This document shows positions 1 through 11,500 of a stretch of 64,000 nt of DNA, piece after piece. The notes under the pieces were generated by a model. The model was not told where the DNA came from. It made no database searches and was given only the letters and a program-made list of their open reading frames with translations. The first letter of the stretch is position 1. The number at the start of each line of letters is the position of its first letter. A program made the position numbers and the translations under genes. Source of the DNA: Datnioides undecimradiatus (taxonomy: Eukaryota; Chordata; Actinopteri; Lobotiformes; Datnioididae); contig WARS01000016.1 of NCBI GenBank assembly GCA_008933995.1, forward strand, positions 15,283,386-15,347,385, read 5' to 3'.

Positions 1-420
1 TTAGCACAACTTGTACTTAGAGGATATAGGATGGATGTGAAAGCCAGATGTGATTTCCTCCTGAGAGATCCCATCTCCACAGGCATCCTCTCTCCTCCCA
101 AGTTCTTTTTGAAATTTTCCTCCCAGCAGGCGTCTCGATTCCTCACTCCCTGTTGATATCAGTGCCATACTGTCAATCCAGGAACCACAGGCATCCATTA
201 ACATGACATCTGTCACTGCGCTAAGACTGGATTTAGCCAGCAGCCGTTGGAGCTAAAGACCTTTTTCATCTGCTAAGATGTGACAAACGACAGATCCTCA
301 TGTTACATTGTACTGGATCCAGTTATTTGACGATGTCTGCAGAAATGCAGCTTAACTGATAAACAGGCAACATTACTTTAAACATGTGACTAACCTAGTG
401 AACCCTTCTAACAGACACAT
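1..420. other. Intergenic flank, no gene recognised
   Basis: No gene is supported here. A 71-codon open frame on the minus strand runs to the window edge (1-216) but resembles no calcium-channel gamma subunit, which would be the syntenic neighbour expected on this side, and has no clear splice context. I read it as chance or as an unrecognised fragment. Confidence 0.4.
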
Positions 421-730
421 TGTGAGAAGAATTTGAACAGGTGAACCCAAATGCAGACACTTATGGCAGCGAGACAGGGGTGTGACTGAAAAAGATATTT
501 ATTGCTTAAAAGGTGGGAATGCAGGCGTAGGAGAGAAGTGTAAGGGTCAAGGGCAGGAATTCAGGGGTGATGGGGTGAGTGTCTGGAAGGGGATAAAATG
601 GCTTAGACTGACTGGTGCAAAAGCTACAATCTGACTGAATGGAAGTTGCAGTATTTGTAGAGGTCTTGATAAGTGAGATGAGGTGCAGCTGGTGTGGCCC
701 TTCTCTGACTCCTGCACACCTGTCTCCACA
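421..730 (-). mobile_element. LTR-like interspersed repeat fossil (solo terminal repeat?)
   Basis: Read on the minus strand the segment starts TGTGGAGACAGG and ends TTCTTCTCACA, so it has the TG...CA ends of a long terminal repeat. An AATAAA signal about 80 bases before the far end is followed by a CTGCATTTGGGTTC-like stretch, a layout I know from common teleost repeats. The element at 8906-9354 has the same order of parts. I see no internal coding region, so at most this is a solitary terminal repeat. No clear target-site duplication is visible. The family is not identified, and a non-autonomous DNA element is the alternative. Confidence 0.4.
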
Positions 731-1362
731 ACTAGCTCTACTTCCCCTCCCCGTGATTAATTAAATGTCTAAAATCTAAGTTAAGTCTAAAATGTCTAGG
801 GCAAACGGGACTTTGAGTAACTTTGTCATTTTTTAACCACTGGTGTTAAAGAAAAGCATTCACATTCAGGATTATTTAGTTAAATAACCATCAGAAAGAA
901 AGTATATCAGAGAGTATATTAAGTATATAAGGATATTAGGGAATCCAGAGGGATAAATCAAAACCGAACTGAACTGAATGAATTTCATGAGTATAATTAA
1001 AGTCATTTTTGTGAGATTGGTGCAGAGACATTTATTTAGCATTATTTTAGGTCATTTTATCCATAACTGTGTTACATACAATCCCTGTAAACACAACCCA
1101 TAACTCTCTATGGTCCTGCTTACATTGTCTGTTTCAGCTGAGGACTTGGATTTTCAGTGAAAAAAAGAACATATATTAATAATGTGTAATATATGATACT
1201 GCTGAACCTATAAATACAAAGTGTCTTTAATTATTCCCATGAAACATTTGTTATGTATCAAATTACTCTGAAATAAAAAAGAGTGACCAGAAAATTAATA
1301 TTTGCTTTATTTGTTTGAATTTTACCATTCTCAAGTTATGCAGTCCTTTATTGGTCTGATAA
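731..1362. other. AT-rich intergenic DNA
   Basis: AT-rich sequence with no supported gene, RNA gene or recognisable repeat. Short tracts such as the one near 885-960 look like ordinary decayed spacer. Confidence 0.4.
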
Positions 1363-1483
1363 CATTGGGGAACAATTTGAAAAAAATTTTCTGTTGAGTT
1401 AGATTTTTATGCTGATTAAAACTAAAATTGGCATGCTGATTCCAAAATTGCAGTCAGTTTTTTTCTAGCACGTCAAGTTTTTT
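1363..1483 (+). repeat. Diverged third copy of the MITE arm
   Basis: This stretch follows the same order of words as the left arm of the MITE starting at 1526: CATTGGGGAACAA, then GTTGAGTTAG, then an ATTCCAAAA block, then CAGTTTTTTTCTAGCACGTC and AAGTTTTT. It is clearly more diverged than the two arms of the intact-looking MITE are from each other. It lies in the same orientation as the left arm, about 40 bases upstream. It is probably half of an older copy of the same family. Confidence 0.5.
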
Positions 1484-1525
1484 CTCCACAGCTTACCCTC
1501 CAGATAAGCAAAATTACACTGATTA

Positions 1526-1960
1526 CACTGGGGAACACAATTTTTGTTGAGTTAGTTTTGTTGAGGTCTGACAGCTGTTTTTAACTCATTTTTGGGTGCG
1601 GAATCCAAAACTGATCTCAGTTTTTCTCTATCACGTCAAGTTTTTGAACTATAGGATCCTACTGTAATTATAATTACAGTAGCCCCGTCCTTTGTAAAAA
1701 CATAATACGGTTAAATAAACATTGCAGTCATGCCTGTTTCTTTCATATTTCATTGTATGTCAATATTTGAAAAATTTTTATAAAACAAGCACATATCTGT
1801 TAAGTACAGTATTTTTCATACGTTTTAAGAAAACGGGGATCCTATAGTTCAAAAACTTGACATGATAGAGAAAAACTGAGATCAGTTTTGGATTCCGCAC
1901 CCAAAAATTAGTTAAAAACAGCTGTCAGACCTAACGCAACAAAAATTGTGTTCCCCAGTG
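1526..1960. mobile_element. MITE-like DNA transposon with about 130-bp terminal inverted repeats
   Basis: The left arm (1526-1660) and right arm (1837-1960) are near-perfect reverse complements, opening CACTGGGGAACACAA and closing TTGTGTTCCCCAGTG. Both ends are bordered by TA (TTA on the left, TAA on the right), so a TA duplication or a longer palindromic end is possible. The roughly 175-bp centre is AT-rich and non-coding, with a small palindrome at 1660-1681. With no transposase frame this is a non-autonomous element. The CACTG start would fit a CACTA-type family, but the superfamily cannot be settled without a library search. Confidence 0.7.
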
Positions 1961-1963
1961 TAA

Positions 1964-4840
1964 TATGTAATAGAAGAGTAAATAAGTAAAACAGTAATAA
2001 AGGATTTTAAGCACATTAATTAAAAGTTACTCTAACACTGATTATTGATGCCTTTGTTTTATATCTAGTTGCTAATTGCTCACACAAATCAAATGTATTT
2101 GTTAATGCTCAGTGTTGTTACAGCAAATGCATGAAATTTATACACTTTGGCTGGGTGTGAGGTGATTGTATTGCAAACTGTTCCTAAAAGATTTCTCCCA
2201 AAACACAACTGTTGCAAAAGGAAAAGCTATAAAATGATTCTTCAGAGACAAAAACATCCTGAAATAACTGTTCACAGAAATGGAATTTGATCACTTCAGT
2301 CCGAGTGAACTCATGAACTGCTGATGAGTTACTTTTATAAGAAAGTATGTGGCACCATCATGGAAATGCTTTCTGGATTTACTTACACATCCAGTGGAAG
2401 TACTGCAAAGATAGCAACGCAACCAAAGTACAGTTTTAAACAAAGTCGAACCGCCAGCCATCACAAAGTCTGAGTGGTGAAAAATAGCCCATTTTTAATT
2501 TGTTTCAGTCACTAAGGATCAAAGGGCAAGAACATTTCTACACTCGTTAATTGAGTACCTATTTTGCACCACATAGTGTGAAACTGACAAGAGACATAAA
2601 GTGACTGGTTGCCATACAGGGGAGCTACAGGCCCTGTGTTTATATTAAGAAACCACATGTGACAGCATAACTCTGTTTCCTGCACAACACAATGGAGATT
2701 ACCCCAGAAGAGCAGCTGCAGTAATTAATCCAGGTCCCTCAAATATCAAGGGTTCACTGGGAAGACAGTTAATAAAACTTGTACTTTCTAAACCCCCTTT
2801 ATTTTCATGCGTACCAAAATCAGTAACTTCAAAGAGAACATATTTTCACTGTTCCACTTCGAAGGGGAGCAAAAGCTGTACTTTACTAAATGTTGTTGCC
2901 ACACAGAGAAGCCTCTGTCGTGGATAAACAACAGGCACGAAAAAAAAAGCCACTTTTTCAGCAGACAGGCAAAATATAAACTCATCTGCATTATGGAAGC
3001 TTTATTTTCATAGTTTTGGACATAATTGAAATAGCCTATTATAGTGTTTTACGTATTAGCTAAATTTGCCATATAGTTTACAAGAAAATGCTGAAAGGCT
3101 GCTCATGGCATCAAATATGAGCAACAAAACATGTTTTGAACCTTTCTACCTCAATCCGATCTGTTATTATCTAAACTACCTGTTTGGAAGTGGAAAAAAT
3201 GTAAATAGCTGCTAAAATTATAATCCAAATGTCCATTAGATTTGGAGCACTACCGTCTGGCTTGATAGATGGAAAGTAATAACAAACACTTTGACTGCAT
3301 ACACTTTCAATTTCCTGTCAAAATACTGTGGGTGCTTTAACTCAGCTAAACTGGAGTTGTTTAAAACCTGATGGTTCCTGTTTACAATGTGACATAAAGC
3401 TGCTGCAAGTGGAGTTCTCATGTTGGCACATCTCAGTGCATAACGTGAGGCAGTATCATTGCCTATAGCTACAAAAGCTACAAAAAATAAAAATAGTAGA
3501 TAGATTGTTTAAAGCTGTACTGCTAGTAGCACTGAAATAACAGTGATTTAAAGTGTTTTATTGAGGATTTGTAAAGTGGAACTACCACAATCCTTTCTGG
3601 GACATAAGTGGGTGTGTATAGTGGGTGGTAACAACTGACAGAACTTTCAGCTGGAGATTTCACTCATACATCTGTTAGCTTGTTATGTGTTCACGTTTTC
3701 AGTTTTCACATTTTCACGTTTTCATCTCCAACTCTACTTTGCTGCCATGAGGAATTTTTGACTTTCACTGGCGTTCTCTGCTCGCGCCAGGGAAGAAATG
3801 GGTCACAATTCTTCTAAAGAGACAGCAAAAAAGTGGAGCACAGCTGAAAAAAGATAAACAGAGACGCATGTGATTTACAGTAGGGGAGTTATCAAAGGGA
3901 TTAGTGCACCTTTCAAAGGTTTTCTTATAATTTAAAGCAGGTTTTCTGCTCCCTTTCCCCCTTACTTACTGTACAGCCCAGTTTTGCTGTCCAGTTTTAC
4001 CTCTACAGTAGAGTGGCAGTTAACAGACCATATGTTGAAGTCACAGTTAAAGTTTGGCCAAATTTTGGATGATGATAGGAAATTACCCTGAGAAATGTCC
4101 AGTATTCCTTGAATGTAGCACTTGAATATCAGAAAGACTTTCACCTGTCCAACACATCTCTGGTAAGCATCAGGCTGTTCTCCTTACTTATTCCTTCTTG
4201 CACTGGAATAACAGTGAAACAGAGGTGCACGCCAAAACTGCTCCTCTTTCAAAGGCCGCAACTGTACCTGACTGTGCATTTCATTATACATGTAGTCTCA
4301 TGAAAGGGTTATTTCTGAACAGAGTGACAGTAGTCAGGAGATATATGACTATACTAATTTCTCTGCAGATGCTCACACAGTTCATGACAGAAGTTTCACT
4401 GTAGAAACGACTGCTTAATTATCTTAATAAAGAAACAGTTGTGATCATTTTAAAGGTTATCTGGAAGACGTGGCGTTAGGTGGGCAGGAATTAGTAAAGG
4501 CTGTGTTGTTCCACTGACAGCCGGAGCCTTGCTGCTGCTCTTTATAAACACATCCACTTTCTACTTATAAATAGTTTACAGAGACAAATCTACACTGAGG
4601 CTTTTTTTGGCAAGGCAGAAAACCACTGTAGATGGATGGAAACTAGAAGTATGGAGAAATATTCTCACAATGCTGAAACATCCATTTTGAAAGTTTTGCA
4701 TGTAAATTTGAATGAAAGAAACTGTTTATTTTAGTCTTCTTATTATGGCATGTTACACATTTCCATCCAATGCACTGTAACTAGATAAGCAGACAGCCTG
4801 ACAACTTGACTCACCAGCCACATTTATAGCATCCGCCTGC
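1964..4840. other. Intergenic DNA upstream of cacng1
   Basis: No coding region or RNA gene is supported. The open frames seen on both strands are short, overlap each other and lack splice or start context. The stretch is AT-rich and without long tandem repeats. It probably contains distal control sequence for cacng1, but only the short motifs listed separately can be named. Confidence 0.4.
4565..4574 (+). promoter_or_regulatory. MEF2-type site upstream of cacng1
   Basis: The bases TTATAAATAG fit the MEF2 consensus YTAWWWWTAR exactly. The site lies about 720 bases before the cacng1 start codon. CACNG1 is expressed in skeletal muscle, where MEF2 factors act, so a role is plausible. A ten-base match in AT-rich DNA can also occur by chance. 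Confidence 0.3.
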
Positions 4841-4965
4841 CCCAGAATAATAAACCCCACCCACCCACCCAAGCAGCACCTACCAACACATGCAGCAGCC
4901 CCCACACCCATTGCCCATCATGGCAGACAGTTGGTTTGGTCATCAACTTTCCTGATCTACTTCAA

Positions 4966-4971
4966 CAGCTG
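4966..4971 (+). promoter_or_regulatory. E-box CAGCTG upstream of cacng1
   Basis: CAGCTG is the E-box form favoured by myogenic bHLH factors such as MyoD. It lies about 315 bases before the cacng1 start codon. The role is inferred from known muscle expression of the family and not shown by the sequence. Confidence 0.25.
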
Positions 4972-5220
4972 TAAGTCTAAACTTGCAGCCCCACAGTTGT
5001 ACAGCAAGTCATAGTGAGCAGGGAAAAGGGGACTTGAAACTAGGACAGAGCAGTCTGGCCCCTTTCCCTTCGAACCAGAGGCACAGAGAGAAGACACTCG
5101 TTTTAGGCGGAGAGAGAAAAAGGGAAGAGACTTGGTGGGAAGCTTGCTGCAGTCACCGAGGAAAGAAGCCCCTGGGATACAGACCAGCGTGTCCACACTG
5201 CAGAACATCCAATTGTATTG

Positions 5221-5283
5221 ATTTTTTTCTTCTATTATATCAGGAAGAATATTCACTGAGCAGAAATCTCATCACCTGGAAAC
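5221..5283 (+). other. cacng1: cacng1 5' UTR, possibly with a splice acceptor
   Basis: A pyrimidine-rich stretch ending in ATCAG at about 5243 precedes 40 bases of leader before the ATG. This looks like a possible splice acceptor, so the leader could be split, but an unspliced 5' UTR is equally compatible. The ATG has A at -3, a favourable start context. Confidence 0.35.
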
Positions 5284-5521
5284 ATGCACAAACACACAAA
5301 GATAAAGATTGCCATCTTCGTGCTGCTGGTGGGTATGGCTTGCATGTTCACGGCAGTGGTAACAGACTACTGGGCAGTGCTCAGTCCGCCAGTGGACAGA
5401 GTCAATGGGACTTGCGAGGCAGCCCACTTTGGCCTGTGGAGGCTGTGCAAAAAGTACATCTACATGACCTCAGAAAACTACGTGGAGGGGCACGGCTGTG
5501 GACCCATCAGTATGCCTGGAG
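5284..5521 (+). CDS. cacng1: cacng1 exon 1
   Basis: Encodes residues 1-79 plus one base: the short cytoplasmic N terminus, first transmembrane segment and most of the first extracellular loop with GLW and the NGT sequon. The donor is GAG|GTAAGA. The loop TSENYVEGHG before CGPI is longer than in human, which accounts for most of the length difference. Confidence 0.95.
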
Positions 5522-8500
5522 GTAAGAGGAAATCTAAGCAAAAAAGCTCAAGACAAAATTACGATAAAGCTGAGAGGTACTTCGCATTTCTTTGTCTCTG
5601 TTATCATTGTGTTTAGACCAAAGGTTTGTTTCTACACTGTATGAATATTGTTTATCTGTAATGGTGAGGTGCCTCTGTGCAGTCCAGCCCTTAGTTCTGA
5701 GGTATGAAGCTTCTAAGAATAGAGGTCCTGGTGCAGGATCACTCCACAGGTCACATGACATCATAAACTTCCTAGTGAAACAGAAGAAAGTCCCTGTTCT
5801 GAGTGACATGACCTCAGCTTTTCATGTAATGTGGTTGGTTGATATTTTGACTAAAGACAATTATTGTTTTGTTTTTTTCTTTTTAATTAGTAGTGGTCAG
5901 TGGTGTTGAAATGCCTTGTTAACACATGCATTGATCTCTGACCTTTGGCTTTGTTTAGGCTATCCCGTGATGATTTGTAAGTCTGCCATTGAGCCTCAGT
6001 CAGCTGTGTGATGAGCCTCACTGCCCCTCCTTTGAATAAACTTGATGATGAGGGTGGAAACAGCATCCAGGTAGACCAGGCCCAATGACAAGGCCTTGAA
6101 AGCATGCCTTAGCTATAACTTAGCTGTGAAGATTTAACTAGACCACAGAAGATATTTGGCATAAACCAGACACAACCAAGCAGGAGCCGTAGAGTCCCAG
6201 CGGGCTGCTGGCTTTCACCGAGAAAACACCAAACACCACAACAGCTGACTTCCATGACTGGTGCCTGCTTTCTGTCTTAAGATGTGTTCATTAGTAAATC
6301 CAGCTAACATTAAGCCTGCAGACAACTGATGCCCCGACAACATGTGCCAATACCTGACATACAGAGAGACTCCATTAGACATCCTCGGGGAATTCACTTA
6401 AGCTCCTAGCCTTTGATGGAGGGTAACTTGGAGCTTATATACTATTTTGAGTGACTTGTACTATACTGTATAGCCATTGTTAACACTTACAAGTCCCATA
6501 GTTTTCTAACCATGAACACAATAAACTTCTAACACTAAAAATAAATTTTACTACTTTATTTGGGGTATTAAAGTACTAATTGAGGGGATACAATATTCTA
6601 CACTTTGGTTTAATTACAATTAATTATTAGCGTAAACTTTTACCAAGGTAACCATCTTTTAGTCAGTGACCAGCTACATAAAAATACCTAAAATTTGTGT
6701 TTCTGTGTTTTTGTGTGATTACAGGAAGTAAACAATTGAATGAATATAAAAAATATGTAGGAAACTTTCCAACACATGGAATAAGATAACTTTATTGTAA
6801 ATGGATCTCAGTTTTTTTCACCAGTCATTAAAAATGTAATTGATTCAAGAAATCAACATCAATCAGTATTTCTACAGTACTATATACAATAACTGTTTCT
6901 TCAATGAGGAAATTGGTCCCAGTGAGCCTTCATTTTATACCTCTGCTCCAGTCCCTATCAAACTATTGTGTAATGCTCTTGTCTTTTTAGTCCATTGTAC
7001 TTATAAAGAAGTTGAAGTTGATAACATTTACTTATTTAATAAGTTACTTTGCAATAAATAAGAGAAAGTAAGTGAGTAAATAAGTAAGTAATCAATTAAG
7101 TTTACTTGTTCCATAATACAACACTCTAAAAGGGTCTATTTAGCTACTGTTAACTAGTACTCTAGGAATTGTACTCATAATGGGGCGCATTTTAACTGTG
7201 GTATTAATACTGTATTAGATCTAAATATCTCTTCCACCACAGTCCTAAATAATGCCAAGATAATGTGGTCAGTTAATAGGTTATGTGTGTATCAAGTTGG
7301 TTCCTTTTGATGAGTGTCTAGAAATAAAGTTTGTATGATGACAGATGCTCTCACAGCTGCTCGAATAAAAAGCAGCCTGTAATAAAATAGAATGGATATA
7401 AACAGTGTAGAGCAGTTGCCGTGGAGCAGTGACTCTCGTCTCAATGATTTGCGGTGAGAGTCACTCATCTGTCAAGCAGTATCAGCACTCATCTGACTGC
7501 AGTGTGTCATCTGACCTTGCATGTCACTTTATGTAAATTAACCTGGAACTCCCCACCAAATTTGTCCACTTGGCTAAGCTGAGAGAAACTCCCAAAATAT
7601 TTCCTGACTGATGGTGGCTGTTAGACACTGGGGAATCTCAAACACTGCCTGCACTGCAGGGCCATTGCAGGAGCAGATGAGATGCCTGAGGGTGGTTCAT
7701 TGGTGCAGGCATGGCAGGCATGCGCTGAATATATTGAATCAGCTCAGCCCACCCAGGCATGCAGGAAATTCATCAGCTTTCAATGACAAGTGGCAAATTA
7801 TTCAAAAGGCTTTATCTGCAGGTTTTAGTCAGTACAAATGTACTGAGTGGTGATGATTTGCAAACATTTAGAAAGAGGTAAGTTACATTACTTGTGATGG
7901 CTACTTTAACAGCCTTTAATTAAGAAGCAAATCTGGTAGATGTTCCACCAGTTTACGGGTGTTTCTCGCAGCCCAATAGCTGTATTTGGGCAGGAACATT
8001 ATTGTTTATCATAGCCAAACATCTTTACGGAGGTGTCAAAGTCTGATCAAGAGCAGGACTTAAACAGTGTGTAGGGCGAGACACTCATCTGGAAAATATG
8101 GGCCAAGTTATTGTTCAGGTCACAGCTGATGAAGTGCAGATGTTGAGATGATCTCAGAAGAACTTAATATGTACATTATATGTTGTTTTAGCACAGAGAA
8201 AGTTTGAATCGTGCCAAAATTTACCTGAGGGCAATTTTAGCTTTACATGCTTTATGTGTTCTCCTCTGGGTTGTTCTGCTGTCTTATCAAATTGGGATAT
8301 TTATTTTATACCTCCTTCATAAGCTGCAGTGAGCTGTAAATAAGCAACATCAGTCACAAAGCTCCTTCCTGTTGCCCTCCCTGTTTAATTAAGGCAATTG
8401 CAAACATACTGTTTCAATAGCTACAGCATACAAAGACAGACATTTACTATAAGGTATTCATTGTTATTCCCAATACAGAAAAAAGGTGTGATTTTTAAAA

Positions 8501-11500
8501 TAATATTGTGCAAACTGCTCAGCAAGCAGTTGTTGTGGTTATAAATATAAGCCACGTAAATACTCAGCTGTCTTGGGTGAAAGCCATGAGGGTCAAGTGT
8601 TTACGCCAAGTCCAGCGGTCCTCTGAGTGACGGGGGCGTCTGGCAGAGTTGGGCATAGCTCTAAGGCCTGCTGTTACATCGAACTCTTCCCACGAGATGT
8701 TCATGCAGCTTCACATCTCTGTGCAGTCCCTACACCTCCTCAAATTACTTTACATTCCTGTAGGGAAGGGATGCAAAGTCCAAAAAGCAAGTGGAACCAC
8801 TGGTATTTTGCCTTTATAGGCACTTAAATGACATACCAACCACGGGAGAGACATTGTATATCAGGATGGCAATATGCCAGTGACGTCCTTATATACGCTT
8901 ATATATGTCAGGACTTGGCTATGGGGTGAGAGCAGGACCCAGACGCAGGCAGGGACAGGGATGCACAAGGATCTTTCAAACAGTTTATTTAAAGGGCTTA
9001 GGCTTACGGAAGGTCAAGGCAGGCAGGGTCAAAATCCAGGAAGTCAATCAGAACAAGGCGTGGTAAGTATAACTCCAAAATCCAAAAAAAGAACTAGAAA
9101 ACCAAGATCTCTATGAGTAGGCTCGTGGAATCATGGAAACAAACATGGCAAAACATGAGGTCTAACTTAACAATGCAGCGACCGAGAACAAAGGCAATGG
9201 CAAAACTTAAATAGACAGGGGAGGGCAGCAAAACGAGACACAGGTGAAATCAATGGACCAATCAAGATCAGGAAACAAGTAGACAAAAACACACCAGGGA
9301 AACAACCTTTCAAAACAAAACAGGAAACAACAAACTCAATTCAGAACCATGACAATATATATACGCTTTTATATATATATATACTGTCTCTTATACACAT
9401 TGCAATATAATTTAATGCATCTAGCATTATTTTAATATTATTTATTAATTAATTGCCAGTCTGGATCACCTTGCTTTAACAAGGCGCTGATGTTGGACAA
9501 TAATAATTCTCTTCTTTTTTTTTATATTTGTTCAACTGTTTCTCTTTACCAAGTTTTAAGACTGAAATAAAAAGTTTAGATCGTGTTATGAAGATTCCAA
9601 AACAAAATTTATGAAATGGTTCATAAAATTTGGGTTGTGATTTCTGTGATTTACAGGACTAAATTCCCTCAGATGAATACATTATGGGTATTATGTATCA
9701 ATATTGTGTATCATTACTACAACTACCAGGTTATAATATAAGACACTCATGTACCTGCAGTGGATGTATTTTTGATGACATGTACACTTCCATTGACCGT
9801 ATAACAACATGAGTTAAGTTGTCATCACTTGTGTTAGCCGATACATCTGAGAATGAAGGAAGGTCATGACAGCCAAAGAGATCCGGCAAAACAAAAACAT
9901 AGTTTAAAGGTCTAGGCTAATCTAAGCTAAGTGATAAAAGGTGGCACTTTAATATGACAATGTGCAGATAAACTGTGTAATCCAGTGTCCTCACCTGATC
10001 TGTGAAAAGATGACTGATTGTCCCATTAGAAGAAAGGCTTTACAGAGCTTGTCAGCAGAACAGAACGGAGACCAACAAGTGGTGCAGCATATGTATGTGT
10101 GTGTGTGTGGGGGGGTTGAATACAGGAATACAGATTAATTCATGACCACCAGCTTGTCTTCATATTTTTGTTGAAGTTTGCACTCTAAAGATGGTACAAA
10201 AAGTGTAATTAGGCAACACACAGCTGCTTGATGCAGATAATGAGCTCAAATTATCCACTCCAAGGTGCAATAAATGCTGAGTGGCTCCACTTAAACATAC
10301 ATAATAAACCAAATTATGCATTTAGTGAATGGAGAGCCACTGGTAGTGCAGTTCTTACAGTTAAAAACTAAATCTTATCACACCCAGAGATGAGACCATG
10401 TTTTCCTGCTATTTGAAGAGTTGCCTGATGTGTAAGAGAAGGAATAAAGTAAATGGGTTGATTTGCATTTTATTTAAAACATGAATATTCACAGTTTGGG
10501 GAAATGAGTGAATTTCAAAGACAGTTTTCAGCCATCCTTTTTGAATGCAAGATTGGGCTCTGATGTACAACTAGCCGACAAGGCTGTCTCACACCCTCAA
10601 ATGTGCTTTACAGTGAAAACAAGGGGAGCTTGTTGCTTAGTAACAACCTCTGTTTTGTGTGTGTGTGTTTATATTTTTTGATGGCCTGTCCCTGTCCTCA
10701 TTCATAAAAACAACTTTTCTGTATGTAGGCCAACACAATATGACACATAGCATTAAAGGCTTGCAATTACAGAGGAGCTTTTGGTCAACACTGACTTGGA
10801 AAACCTTCAGAGATATTGTTTATGTCTATTATATCAAATTACTCATGTCGTCTTCTTTTAGAGACCCCCTGATATCCCCTTCAGCTCATTTTCATGGTTT
10901 CTGAGGTACATAGGAAAATTATCTACCATCCCAGCATGGGTCATCAAACTCTATGGAATATGAACCCATGCAGCAGCACATATTTTCACATGAAAGCATT
11001 TCACTGATGTCACATGGTGAGACTATATGGAAAAGGGGATTAGGAACATGCGTGTGTGGAGACCTCATCACATAATCAACATGGTGAAAGTGAGTGGCGT
11101 TACATACATAAACATTGTCACTCTCAAGGCATCTGAAGTGTGACCTTAGTTTTTATTGCCAAGGCATTCTTCCGTTTTCACGTTACATGAAGTGAAGCCT
11201 CTGATGTGAAGTACGAGCTACCCTGTCTGCACTTGAACGACTCTTCAACAGCTTTTAACCATGTATACATTTTTAAACCCCACTGGGAAATATGTGTTAC
11301 GAGATAAGTCAAGTGTAATCAAGATTTGACAGGAAAGCAGGCCTGTTTCTAAACAGGATTGAGCTGTTATTTCTCTTCCTTTTTTTTACACTTGGCATAT
11401 CATCAAAGAATATTTACTCTACCAAACCGCCCTGTGATCACATAAAGCGGCCTGGCTTCATTTGTGCAAATCCCCAAGGTTTAACGCTTCGTCTGCTAGA

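Noticed and set aside
1-216. Partial gene at the left edge, such as cacng4 expected by synteny
   Set aside because: The 71-codon frame shows no gamma-subunit feature and no acceptor.
4983-5525. 180-codon plus-strand open frame overlapping cacng1 exon 1
   Set aside because: It runs in a different frame from the conserved cacng1 protein and crosses its donor site; the family match settles the frame.
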